A stretch of DNA of 10,604 bases from Gudongella sp034006985. GTDB taxonomy: Bacteria > Bacillota > Clostridia > Tissierellales > Tissierellaceae. The notes under the pieces were generated by a model. It saw only the letters and a program-made list of their open reading frames with translations, made no database searches and was not told the origin of the DNA. The stretch spans positions 1 through 10,604 of the forward strand of contig JAVERT010000045.1 of the NCBI GenBank assembly GCA_034006985.1. The letters run 5' to 3'. Below, piece by piece: positions 1 through 7,263 of this stretch; within the stretch, counting starts at the first letter, position 1, and each line of letters starts with the position of its first letter. Position numbers and translations under genes: made by a program.

Positions 1-82
1 CTGGGATTCTATCCGTTTTTACGAGGAAGCAAGTAAAAGAGAAGTCGCATTAGTACCAGGCAATGTATTTTTTACCGAAGAG
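1..82. repeat. Terminal direct repeat, left copy
   Basis: These 82 bases are identical, without a mismatch, to 10523-10604 at the other end of the window. The repeat reaches both contig ends exactly, as expected when an assembler closes a circle or a tandem unit. It lies inside the reading frame of the aminotransferase fragment and the frame is the same at both copies, so the join is natural sequence rather than a random chimera. The unique length would be 10,522 bp. Confidence 0.95.
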
Positions 83-220
83 GAACCTGATGTACATTAT
101 ATTCGACTAAGTTTTAGTGCAGTTGATGAAGTCCAAATCAAGAAGGGAATGCGTATTATAAAAGAAATAATTGATGATATTAATTTGGATGAAGTTCATA
201 AGTATATGCCATTTTTGTAA
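2..220 (+). pseudogene. PLP-dependent aminotransferase (MocR/2-aminoadipate type), C-terminal end
   Basis: An open frame of 72 codons ends in TAA at 218-220. It reads like the last part of a class I/II fold aminotransferase of the MocR or 2-aminoadipate group: a segment VALVPGNVFF is followed by YIRLSFS, whose Arg is the residue that normally binds the substrate carboxylate, and then by a C-terminal helix. If the window is closed through its terminal repeat, this joins in frame to 10377-10604 and gives about 147 codons. The PLP-lysine domain is absent, so it cannot be a working enzyme. No terminator-like hairpin follows it directly. Confidence 0.75.
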
Positions 221-688
221 TCATAAATAGCTAGATTACTACTTAATCTTACTCGCCCTTGAAGTACTTAACACAACTTCCTGATTTTCTTAAGTTTAAA
301 CAATACTTCATTATTAAAAGAAACTCTTTAATATAAGTCAGAAAAATGCTCTATCCTGTAAATTAAGTTTTGCAACGAAATAGGTGAAAAACACTCTTAG
401 ATCTTATATTCACTAGTATTAAATCATTTCACAAACTCTCTAGGTATTCCTCTTTAGTTTTTTTTGTGATATTAATATTTTTTGGCTTCTAGATTTTTTG
501 ATTTGTTGTAAGGTTCTTATCTTTATTTGCCTTCTAGATTAAACCCTAATCATCTTAAATAAATAATTATTTAGAATTAGGTATTTAAAAAAATTTTTAA
601 GAAACATACTTGCTGATCTAATGTTATGTAAGTCTACCAAATAAATACTAATTCTATATATAATACTACTCTAACATTCTCATTAGTA
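221..688. other. AT-rich non-coding stretch, no gene seen
   Basis: This stretch separates the end of the aminotransferase fragment from the panB terminator. It is strongly AT-rich, and I found no frame on either strand that reads like a known protein. It holds a 10-bp direct repeat CTTCTAGATT (486-495 and 531-540) and a 14-bp palindrome at 560-573 nested inside CCTAAT/ATTAGG arms (545-550 and 576-581). Both can arise by chance in such sequence. A decayed gene or IS tail cannot be excluded. Confidence 0.5.
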
Positions 689-722
689 AAAATCTCCTTT
701 AATAGTATCTAAAGGAGATTTT
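689..722 (-). terminator. Rho-independent terminator of the panB operon
   Basis: A perfect 13-bp inverted repeat (689-701 and 710-722, arm AAAATCTCCTTTA) encloses an 8-nt loop. On the minus strand the stem is closed by a run of U residues. It starts 24 bases after the panB stop codon, where the end of the operon is expected. Its A/T-flanked symmetry means it could also stop transcription arriving from the plus strand. Confidence 0.85.
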
Positions 723-745
723 CTATGTTAAATTATAGTTAGTTA

Positions 746-1594
746 TTAAAATTCATTGAATAGATTTTGGAAATCCTCTAGGCTATCTTTAATATGATAA
801 ACATGTTTATCTTCTGGAAATTTTTCTTCTTTAACATCTACAACATATTCTTTAAAAGCATTTGTTATAACTTCAGCAACATTTGCATACTTCTTAACGA
901 ATTTGGGTGTAAAGGCTTGGAATAAACCTAACATATCTCCACAAATTATCAACTGCCCATCACAAGGGAGACCTGCTCCTATGGAATATACAGGGATTGA
1001 AAGCTTGTTTGCAATAAACTCGGTCAATTCAGGTGGTACTGCTTCTAGTAATAAAGCTAATGCGCCAGCCTCTTCTATAGCTATTGCATCTTTAATAAGC
1101 TCTCTAGCGCTATCAACATATAATCCTTGTGCTTTAAATCCACCAAGTTGTCCTGCACTTTGTGGAGTCAATCCGATATGTCCAAACACTACTATCCCTG
1201 CATCTGATATCGCTTTGATTCTGCTAAGAACTCTTATCCCACCCTCTAATTTGATTGCATCAACATCAGCTTCTTTAAGAAATCTAACTGCATTTCCTAC
1301 TGCTTGTGAATCAGATTGATGATATGAACCAAATGGCATATCTCCAATTATATAAGTATTAGGAGCTCCTCTTTTAACTGCTTGACAATGAGATATACAA
1401 TCTTCCATTGTTACAGGAACTGTCCCTTGATATCCTAATGTTACCATACCTAAAGAATCTCCAACAAGAATCATATCAAGCCCTGCTTGTTCAGCAAATG
1501 ATGCCATTGGGAAATCATATGCAGTAACCCAGGCAACTTTTTCTCCACTTTTCTTCATTTTGTGAAAATCTAATATACTTTTCTTTTTAGCCAT
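746..1594 (-). CDS. panB: 3-methyl-2-oxobutanoate hydroxymethyltransferase (ketopantoate hydroxymethyltransferase)
   Basis: This cytoplasmic (beta/alpha)8-barrel enzyme classically adds a hydroxymethyl group from 5,10-methylene-tetrahydrofolate to 2-oxoisovalerate, giving ketopantoate for CoA synthesis. All the key E. coli PanB positions are seen: Mg2+ ligands Asp46 (in VGDSLGM) and Asp85 (in GDMPFGSY), Ser47, Lys115 and Glu117 (KLEGG), His139 (GHIGLTPQS) and the catalytic Glu184 (LLEAVP). The CDG signature is also present at 211-213. Length is 282 aa against about 264 in E. coli, the extra being a C-terminal tail. AAGGAG lies 7 bases before the ATG. It is the last gene of a transport and dehydrogenase operon, 67 bp after the alcohol dehydrogenase, and no panC, panD or panE is nearby. 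It could therefore act on a related 2-oxo acid, or in the retro-aldol direction. Family assignment is firm; the physiological role is inference. Confidence 0.93.
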   Translation of the reverse strand: MAKKKSILDFHKMKKSGEKVAWVTAYDFPMASFAEQAGLDMILVGDSLGMVTLGYQGTVPVTMEDCISHCQAVKRGAPNTYIIGDMPFGSYHQSDSQAVGNAVRFLKEADVDAIKLEGGIRVLSRIKAISDAGIVVFGHIGLTPQSAGQLGGFKAQGLYVDSARELIKDAIAIEEAGALALLLEAVPPELTEFIANKLSIPVYSIGAGLPCDGQLIICGDMLGLFQAFTPKFVKKYANVAEVITNAFKEYVVDVKEEKFPEDKHVYHIKDSLEDFQNLFNEF

Positions 1595-1661
1595 GTCTAC
1601 ACTCCTTCGAAATTTTTTAAATTTTGATACTAAGATATTTTAGTTAAAAATACTTATAAAA

Positions 1662-2825
1662 CTAAAAAGCATTTAAATATATATTTTTAATGTCTTCTAA
1701 ACTAAGATTTCTTGCAGCTCTCCCAAGTAACCTTTTCTCCATAAACGCTTCTTCTGCCCATCTATCAACCTTTGATTTATCAGTTATTTCCAACGCTGTC
1801 AATGTAGTAGGCAAATTTACTATATTCATCAAATTATCAATTGCTTTTAAACCTAATTGTGCAGCTTCTCTTTCTGAAATTCCTTGTGTAACTTCTCCCA
1901 TAGCTTCTGCAATTTCAGCAAATTTTTCTTGCTTAGCCACCATAATATAATCAAAACAAGAATTGACTAGTCCAGTTAAACTAGGTCCATGAGGAACATG
2001 AAACTCTCCCCCTATTGGATAAGCTAAAGCATGGACTAAACTAGTTCCTGCATTGTTTAACACTAGTCCCGCTAATAATGACCCTAAAGCCATATTATAT
2101 CTTGCTTCAACATTATTACCATCAGCATATGCTGGTCCTAACCACCTACTGATTATACTTATCGCTTTTAGAGCTATAGTATCTGTCAAAATGCTAGATC
2201 TAGTAGATAGAATTGGTTCAGCAGCATGAAGAAAGGCATCAAATCCTGTATTTGCCGTAACTATCTGTGGGCAAGTTAAGGTAGTCATTGGGTCAATTAT
2301 AGCGACCGTAGGCATTATATTAGAAGAAGCAACTGCTTTTTTTACATTATTTTCTTCATCAAGAAATATTGCATGTTTGGTTACTTCAGATCCTGTTCCT
2401 GAAGTAGTCGGAATAAGAATTGATGGTATTGCTTTGTTTAATACTTTTTCCTTACCAAAATAATCTCTAGTTCCTAATGGATTTGTCATCAAAGCAGCTG
2501 TCATTTTTGCTACATCAAGAACGCTACCGCCTCCCATACCAATAATAGCATCAACATTTTCTTCTTTTGCTAGTTTTGCAGCTGATTCAGGTAAATCTGT
2601 AGTAGGCTCTGGTGTCCTTCTACTTTCAAGTAACGTTAGAACTTCTATTCCCTCTTTTTTTAAAAGTTCTTCAACTTTTTCAACGTATCCATTTTTTTTA
2701 ACGTTATTACCTGAAATAAAAAGAACTTTTTTAGCTCCCAACTTTTTAGCTTCTACTCCTACCTCTAAAATTGCATCAATTCCAAAGATGATTTCTGGTG
2801 TATTGAATAAAAATGATTTAAACAT
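1662..2825 (-). CDS. Iron-containing alcohol dehydrogenase (group III)
   Basis: This is an NAD(P)-dependent oxidoreductase of the FucO/AdhB fold that interconverts an alcohol and an aldehyde or ketone. It has 387 aa, the usual family length. The N-terminal dinucleotide domain carries GGGSVLDVAK (98-107) and TTSGTGSEVT (140-149). The metal ligands match E. coli FucO: Asp196 and His200 in GFDAFLHAAE, His265 in VHALAYP, and His279 in VPHG. The second His of the PROSITE pattern (FucO His267) is Tyr269 here, as I recall for a subset of the family, and the usual C-terminal PRE/PRD before the last helix is AARN. GAGGAGG lies 8 bases before the ATG. The gene starts 18 bp after the AbrB-like gene and is 67 bp before panB. 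The substrate is not predictable; a hydroxyacid or diol from the imported compound is a reasonable guess. Confidence 0.9.
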   Translation of the reverse strand: MFKSFLFNTPEIIFGIDAILEVGVEAKKLGAKKVLFISGNNVKKNGYVEKVEELLKKEGIEVLTLLESRRTPEPTTDLPESAAKLAKEENVDAIIGMGGGSVLDVAKMTAALMTNPLGTRDYFGKEKVLNKAIPSILIPTTSGTGSEVTKHAIFLDEENNVKKAVASSNIMPTVAIIDPMTTLTCPQIVTANTGFDAFLHAAEPILSTRSSILTDTIALKAISIISRWLGPAYADGNNVEARYNMALGSLLAGLVLNNAGTSLVHALAYPIGGEFHVPHGPSLTGLVNSCFDYIMVAKQEKFAEIAEAMGEVTQGISEREAAQLGLKAIDNLMNIVNLPTTLTALEITDKSKVDRWAEEAFMEKRLLGRAARNLSLEDIKNIYLNAF

Positions 2826-2843
2826 ACAGTATTCCTCCTCTAT

Positions 2844-3335
2844 TTACATGAATCTTGTTATAAACTTTATAATAATAGGTACAAAAGTAACTACTAAGAC
2901 AATCCTTAAAGTATGTATTACAGCAACTTTAGGGCTGTCAGCTCCATAGCTATCTGAAATTAAAGACATATCCGTCAACCCACCAGGTGCAGTGCTAAAC
3001 AATGCAGTAACTATGTCCATCCCTGTTGTTTTATGTAAAACAAAAGCAAGAAATAAGCTAAACACAGTTAGCACTAAAATAATTACTATTGATGGAATCA
3101 AAATTTCTTTAATCTCTACCATTGTTTCTTTTGTAAATCTTAATCCAATCATTCCACCAACAACTATTTGAGCCATAACTCTAAAATTATATGGAATGAA
3201 TGCATTAGCTGTGTAAATATTGTATATAGCAACAGCTAGCATGGAAAAAACTAAGGCACCTGCGGGAATTTTGAGTTTTATGCCTACTAATCCACCTACA
3301 GCCGCAACAAATAAAGTCATTATTATTTTTCCCAT
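2844..3335 (-). CDS. AbrB-family membrane protein, single-repeat (half-length) form
   Basis: This is a hydrophobic 163-aa protein with about five membrane segments. It resembles one repeat of the AbrB family (Pfam PF05145, historically mislabelled ammonia monooxygenase), which is unrelated to the Bacillus DNA-binding AbrB. Visible family features are the N-terminal GGLVGIKLKIPAGAL segment (14-28), a central GGMIGLRF and the motif STAPGGLTDM (114-123), followed by a polar stretch and a conserved HTLR. Typical members have two such repeats and about 350 aa, so this is half size. The frame has a good AAGGAG 7 bases before its ATG and a clean stop, so it looks like a complete gene. It sits 24 bp after the FAH-fold gene. 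Its role is unknown, perhaps an accessory membrane protein or exporter for a pathway intermediate. Confidence 0.82.
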   Translation of the reverse strand: MGKIIMTLFVAAVGGLVGIKLKIPAGALVFSMLAVAIYNIYTANAFIPYNFRVMAQIVVGGMIGLRFTKETMVEIKEILIPSIVIILVLTVFSLFLAFVLHKTTGMDIVTALFSTAPGGLTDMSLISDSYGADSPKVAVIHTLRIVLVVTFVPIIIKFITRFM

Positions 3336-3359
3336 ACAAGTGCTCCTTACTTTAATATA

Positions 3360-4283
3360 TTATTTTTCATCAACAATTTTATTTACAATTTTACCTAATT
3401 TTTCTATTTCTACAGTACAAACATCTCCTTCAACCATATAAACTGGATTAGGTAGGTATTTAGCTATACCATATGGTGTTCCAGTAGCTATTACATCACC
3501 AGGTTTTAATGGAAACATACTTGATATAAATTCAACTAATTCTGGTATTTGATAATAAATAGATGATGTATTCTCATCTTGAAGCATGTTATCGTTAACC
3601 CAACACTTGATAGTCAAATTATGGGGATCCTCAACTTCATCTTTAGTAATTAGATAAGGTCCCATCGGTGCAAATGTATCAAACGTCTTACCTCTTAATA
3701 CTTGTGTATCTGTAGCTGTAACATCGCTTGCACTTACATCATTAAATATTGTGTATCCAGCGATGTAATCGTAAGCATCTTCAGCTTTTACATTTCTTGC
3801 AGTTTTTCCCATTACAAATGCAAGCTCTGCTTCATATCCTAATTCATTTGATGCTTTTGGCTTTATGATATCATCGTATGGACCACAAATTGCATTATTA
3901 TACTTTGAGAATATTCTTGGAACTGGCGGAACAGGAACTTTTGTTATTTCCAAGAAATCTGAGTAATTATGTGATAAACAGATTATTTTCTCAGGGTTTA
4001 GAATAGGAGACATCAATTCAACTTCATTTAAATTATAAATATATTTATCCTCTAGGTCCGCATTTTCTAAAACTTCTACTGCTAGTTCAAGACCTTTATC
4101 TCCTCTACGAAGTAATCCTACCATGTCTGATGGCAATAAAGCATCAGCAACAGTTTTGTAGTCTAATTCTCCATCCTTCTCCAATTGCTTCTGATAAGCC
4201 ATGTTTAAATCAAGAACCTTCTCATCATTTAAAAGTACTCCTATTCTCTCAATACAACTAACTTTGAATGTTACTAATTTCAT
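3360..4283 (-). CDS. Fumarylacetoacetate hydrolase (FAH) fold enzyme
   Basis: This is a 307-aa cytoplasmic protein with a small N-terminal domain (about 1-90) and a C-terminal FAH domain (about 95-305). The family is Mg2+-dependent and includes acylpyruvate hydrolases, 2-oxo-acid hydratases, oxaloacetate decarboxylases and sugar-acid hydrolases. The metal ligands are visible as Glu151 and Glu153 (GYEAELAF) and Asp182 (FNDVSASD), with the conserved Lys199 in GKTFDTFAPMGP and GTPYGI near the end. The usual NYxxHxxE helix reads NYSDFLEI: the catalytic-dyad His is Phe110, while Glu112 is kept. His105 lies just before this motif. AAGGAGG precedes the ATG by 6 bases. The gene is 23 bp after the dehydrogenase gene. 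The reaction is probably cleavage or decarboxylation of a 2-oxo or 1,3-dicarbonyl acid; the exact substrate is unknown. Confidence 0.88.
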   Translation of the reverse strand: MKLVTFKVSCIERIGVLLNDEKVLDLNMAYQKQLEKDGELDYKTVADALLPSDMVGLLRRGDKGLELAVEVLENADLEDKYIYNLNEVELMSPILNPEKIICLSHNYSDFLEITKVPVPPVPRIFSKYNNAICGPYDDIIKPKASNELGYEAELAFVMGKTARNVKAEDAYDYIAGYTIFNDVSASDVTATDTQVLRGKTFDTFAPMGPYLITKDEVEDPHNLTIKCWVNDNMLQDENTSSIYYQIPELVEFISSMFPLKPGDVIATGTPYGIAKYLPNPVYMVEGDVCTVEIEKLGKIVNKIVDEK

Positions 4284-4306
4284 TGTAATCCTCCTTATAA
4301 ATTATA

Positions 4307-5305
4307 TTATTTTAAATTTCTTATGATTTCATTAGTATATTCACTTGTCTTAGAACTACCGCCTAAATCATAAGTTACTATTTCACCTTTTTTCAATACT
4401 TTTTGCACTGAAGTATAAATCATGCTGGCTTTTTCATTTTCACCAAGGTGTTTTAACATCAAAGCACCCGAAAGAATCATTGCTGTTGGGTTTATTTTAT
4501 CTAAACCTTGATACCTAGGTGCGCTTCCATGAGTGGATTCAAATACCGCTAATCCGTCTCCTAGGTTTACTCCATGACCAACACCTAGACCACCCGCTAA
4601 TCCTGCAGTTAAGTCAGAAACAATATCTCCATAACAATTTTCAGTAACTATTACATCGAAATCAAATGGATTTTTAACCAAATGCATACAAAGTGCATCA
4701 ATTATGGTTTCACTATATTCGATTTGAGGATAATTTTGTGCTACTTCTCTAGCTACTTTTAAAAACAATCCATCAGTTAACTTCAGTATGTTAGCTTTCA
4801 CTGATGCTGTTACTTTCTTTCTGTTGTTTGCAATAGCATATTCAAAAGCTCTTCTTACAACTCGTTCAGTACCTCTTCTTGTGATAAATTTTATTGCTAC
4901 TGCCCCATCAGGCCCAATCATCTGTTCTGCACCAGCATATACATCTTCCATAGCTTCTCTTACTACTATAATATCTACATTTTCCCATTTAGATGGTACT
5001 CCTGGAAAATGTTTAGCATGTCTTATGTTTGCATACAAATCTAAAGCATTTCTTAATCCAACATTAGGACTTCTTTGACCAGACCCAACTATATTGGTTA
5101 AAGGACCCTTAAGAGCTACTTTATTCTCTAGTATTGATTCTACTGTTGATTGTGGCACAACATCTCCAAACTCTGGAATCGCATTTTGTCCAGCTTTCCT
5201 AACATCCCATTGTATATCAATCCCAGTTGCTTCAATTACCTTTCTTGAAGATTCTACTACTTCAAATCCAATTCCATCACCGTGGATCAAAGTTACTTTA
5301 TACAT
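4307..5305 (-). CDS. Isocitrate dehydrogenase-like beta-decarboxylating dehydrogenase
   Basis: This is a member of the isocitrate/isopropylmalate dehydrogenase family, which oxidises a 2-hydroxy acid and removes the beta-carboxylate using Mg2+ and NAD(P)+. It has 332 aa, like the short IDH3/homoisocitrate type. Residues equivalent to E. coli Icd Ser113, Asn115, Arg119, Arg129, Arg153, Tyr160, Lys230, Asp283, Asp307 and Asp311 are Ser79, Asn81, Arg85, Arg95, Arg116, Tyr123, Lys170, Asp203, Asp227 and Asp231, with matching spacing. The Ser/Asn pair that holds the isocitrate gamma-carboxylate is therefore kept, which argues against an isopropylmalate enzyme. At the cofactor site HGSAPRY gives Arg264-Tyr265 where NADP-type Icd has Lys-Tyr and NAD types have Asp-Ile, so NADP+ is suggested. 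The loop before Tyr123 reads REAMEDVY rather than the usual RENTE. AAGGAGGT lies inside the end of the permease gene, and the ATG overlaps the permease stop by 8 nt, implying translational coupling. Confidence 0.88.
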   Translation of the reverse strand: MYKVTLIHGDGIGFEVVESSRKVIEATGIDIQWDVRKAGQNAIPEFGDVVPQSTVESILENKVALKGPLTNIVGSGQRSPNVGLRNALDLYANIRHAKHFPGVPSKWENVDIIVVREAMEDVYAGAEQMIGPDGAVAIKFITRRGTERVVRRAFEYAIANNRKKVTASVKANILKLTDGLFLKVAREVAQNYPQIEYSETIIDALCMHLVKNPFDFDVIVTENCYGDIVSDLTAGLAGGLGVGHGVNLGDGLAVFESTHGSAPRYQGLDKINPTAMILSGALMLKHLGENEKASMIYTSVQKVLKKGEIVTYDLGGSSKTSEYTNEIIRNLK

Positions 5306-7205
5306 TGTCTACCTCCTTAACTGCTACTTTACTTATTTTGCTTTTCCTGATAAAGAATACCACAAAGAATAATGCTACTAGGCCTAAACCTATGTAATTA
5401 GTAAAATTTCCTACATTTATTAATAATAGTCCAGCTAATACTCCAATTATTCTTTCATACCATATTAAATCAATTCCAAATATGCCATGAACTCCTAGAG
5501 CTATAAAGTAAGTTCCTATTAACGCTGTAACAATAGCTTTTGCAACTCCAAAAACAGTACCAATCATTAATAATTCTGGCCCAAATACAAACATATATGG
5601 CAATACAAATGCTGCCCAACCTAATTTAACTGACTGCCACCCAACACTTAATGGCTCATCCCCAGATACACCTGCAGCAGCAAATGCTGTTACACATACA
5701 GGCGGAGTCATCCCAGAAATAGCTGAGAAATAATAAATAAATAAGTGAGCCGCTATTGGTACTACCCCCAGTCTAATAAGTGCAGGTGCTAAGATAGCAG
5801 ATGCAGTTATGTAAGTAGCTGTAATTGGTAGTCCCATACCTAATACTATTGCAACAAACATTGTAAGCATTAATGACAATATTAGTGAAGTCCCTCCAAT
5901 TTTCATTATCATACTTGAAAATGTTAAACCTACTCCTGTCATTTGTACAACGCCAATTATTATTCCAGCACATGCTGTTGCTCCAACAATATTTAAGGCT
6001 TGAACAGATCCTTCACTTAATAGTCTGAAAAGTTTTTTTGGACTAATTCTAGTATCTGCATTAAACCATGAAAACACTATACTTGCTCCTATTGACAATA
6101 ATGCTGCTCTAATTGCAGATGTCTTAACTATAAGAAGAGCATATAATAAAATAAATATTGGAATTAACAAATATCCTTTTGTTTTAAGAATATTAAAGAA
6201 GTTTGGTAGCTCTTCTTTTGATAATTTTTTAAGTTTTAACTTTTGAGCTTCAAAATCTACCAGCATAAATAAAACAATATAGTATAATATAGCAGGTATT
6301 GCCGCAGCTTTTACAACTTCTCTATAAGGAATTTGTAGAATATCCGCCATTAAGAATCCTCCTGCTCCCATTATAGGTGGCAAGAAAAGCCCTCCTATTG
6401 AAGCCGTAGTTTCTACAGCAGCTGCAAAGGAGCTTTTAAATCCTGACTTTTTCATCAATGGTATGGTAAAAGCTCCAGTTGTTACAACATTTGATGATGC
6501 ACTTCCAGATACTGATCCAAATAATGCACTTGATAAAACAGAAACTTTTGCTGTACCACCTCTTACACCACCTGTAAGTCCTTTTGCAAGATCCATAAAT
6601 ACATCTCCTACTCCAGTCCCTACAAGAAACACTCCAAATAATACAAATAAATATACATATGTTGCTGATGTAGCTATAGCTGTACCAAATATTCCTGTAG
6701 TACTAAACACATAACTTGCAATTCTCTTAAGAGTATACGGCGGAACATTAAAACTACCTGGAATGTATCTTCCAAAATAAGCATAAACTAAAAATAGGAT
6801 TGCCACAATGGATAGTACAGGCCCAAAGAACCTCCTTGAAGCTTCTAAAACTAAAAGTATAGTTGCTATTGCAATAAATATATCAATTGTAGTAGGGGAT
6901 ACACCAGCTCTCATATTAAGAGCATCTAAGTTTAAAGTTATGTAAATTACAATTATAACTGACATTATTGCAAAAATTGCATCAAGTATAGAAAAAGCAT
7001 TTCTAGGTGATTTCTTATTTGCTGGAGTAAGTAAGAATATAAGTACTAAACCAAAGCCTAAGTGACCAGCTCTAAATAACCAAGGGTCTAACATTCCGAT
7101 GCTGACATAATAAATTTGGTAAATTGCCATAATTGCTGCAAAAAAAGATACAATTAACCCTTTATTACCTTCTAGAATTCTTCCTTTTCTTCCTTTAATT
7201 TTCAT
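5298..7205 (-). CDS. TRAP transporter permease, fused 4TM/12TM (DctQM-type)
   Basis: This is the integral membrane part of a tripartite ATP-independent periplasmic transporter, driven by an ion gradient and fed by a solute receptor. It has 635 aa, the normal size for fusions of the small DctQ-like and large DctM-like subunits that partner TAXI receptors. The first four or so membrane helices lie within about 15-165. Hallmarks of the large part follow: GSVSGSASSNVVTTGAF, GAGGFLMADI, MGLPITATYI and ISGMTPPVCVTAFAAAG. AAGGAG is 10 bases before the ATG. The gene follows the receptor gene after a 58-bp gap that holds a strong hairpin. Its 3' end overlaps the dehydrogenase start by 8 nt. The transported compound is most likely a mono-, di- or tricarboxylate, judged from the enzymes downstream. 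Confidence 0.93.
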   Translation of the reverse strand: MKIKGRKGRILEGNKGLIVSFFAAIMAIYQIYYVSIGMLDPWLFRAGHLGFGLVLIFLLTPANKKSPRNAFSILDAIFAIMSVIIVIYITLNLDALNMRAGVSPTTIDIFIAIATILLVLEASRRFFGPVLSIVAILFLVYAYFGRYIPGSFNVPPYTLKRIASYVFSTTGIFGTAIATSATYVYLFVLFGVFLVGTGVGDVFMDLAKGLTGGVRGGTAKVSVLSSALFGSVSGSASSNVVTTGAFTIPLMKKSGFKSSFAAAVETTASIGGLFLPPIMGAGGFLMADILQIPYREVVKAAAIPAILYYIVLFMLVDFEAQKLKLKKLSKEELPNFFNILKTKGYLLIPIFILLYALLIVKTSAIRAALLSIGASIVFSWFNADTRISPKKLFRLLSEGSVQALNIVGATACAGIIIGVVQMTGVGLTFSSMIMKIGGTSLILSLMLTMFVAIVLGMGLPITATYITASAILAPALIRLGVVPIAAHLFIYYFSAISGMTPPVCVTAFAAAGVSGDEPLSVGWQSVKLGWAAFVLPYMFVFGPELLMIGTVFGVAKAIVTALIGTYFIALGVHGIFGIDLIWYERIIGVLAGLLLINVGNFTNYIGLGLVALFFVVFFIRKSKISKVAVKEVDNV

Positions 7206-7221
7206 ACAATCTCGTCTCCTT

Positions 7222-7256
7222 ATTTGCTTAAGGGAGGTGTACTCCCTTAAACAAAT
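7222..7256 (-). promoter_or_regulatory. Intercistronic stem-loop between receptor and permease genes
   Basis: A 15-bp stem with one C/A mismatch (arms 7222-7236 and 7242-7256, core TTAAGGGAG/CTCCCTTAA) closes on a 5-nt loop. On the transcribed strand it comes 7 bases after the receptor stop codon and ends just before the permease ribosome binding site (CTCCTT at 7216-7221 on the plus strand). No U-run follows, so it does not look like a full terminator. Such stems commonly protect the 3' end of the receptor mRNA, so that more receptor than permease is made. That role is inference. Confidence 0.75.
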
Positions 7257-7263
7257 CTTAATA

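Noticed and set aside
301..480. Resemblance of the minus strand to the 3' tail of a transposase gene
   Set aside because: Only a short run of residues looks familiar and stops occur in every frame; not enough to call an IS remnant.
486..540. Repeated CTTCTAGATT, possible start of an array
   Set aside because: Only two 10-bp copies 45 bases apart, with no third unit; not a CRISPR or tandem array.
545..581. Nested palindrome CCTAAT / TAAATAATTATTTA / ATTAGG
   Set aside because: The region is almost pure A/T and the arms are short; chance is enough, and nothing nearby needs a site.
903..1319. Plus-strand open frame of 138 codons inside panB
   Set aside because: Antisense shadow of a well-supported gene, with no ribosome binding site or family resemblance; the same holds for the other antisense frames over the operon.
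1595..1661. Possible internal promoter or riboswitch before panB
   Set aside because: 67 AT-rich bases with no stable stem and no convincing -35/-10 pair; too short for a known riboswitch.
5773..5973. Overlapping minus-strand frame inside the TRAP permease
   Set aside because: Out-of-frame shadow with many Cys/Asn/Tyr residues and no Shine-Dalgarno.
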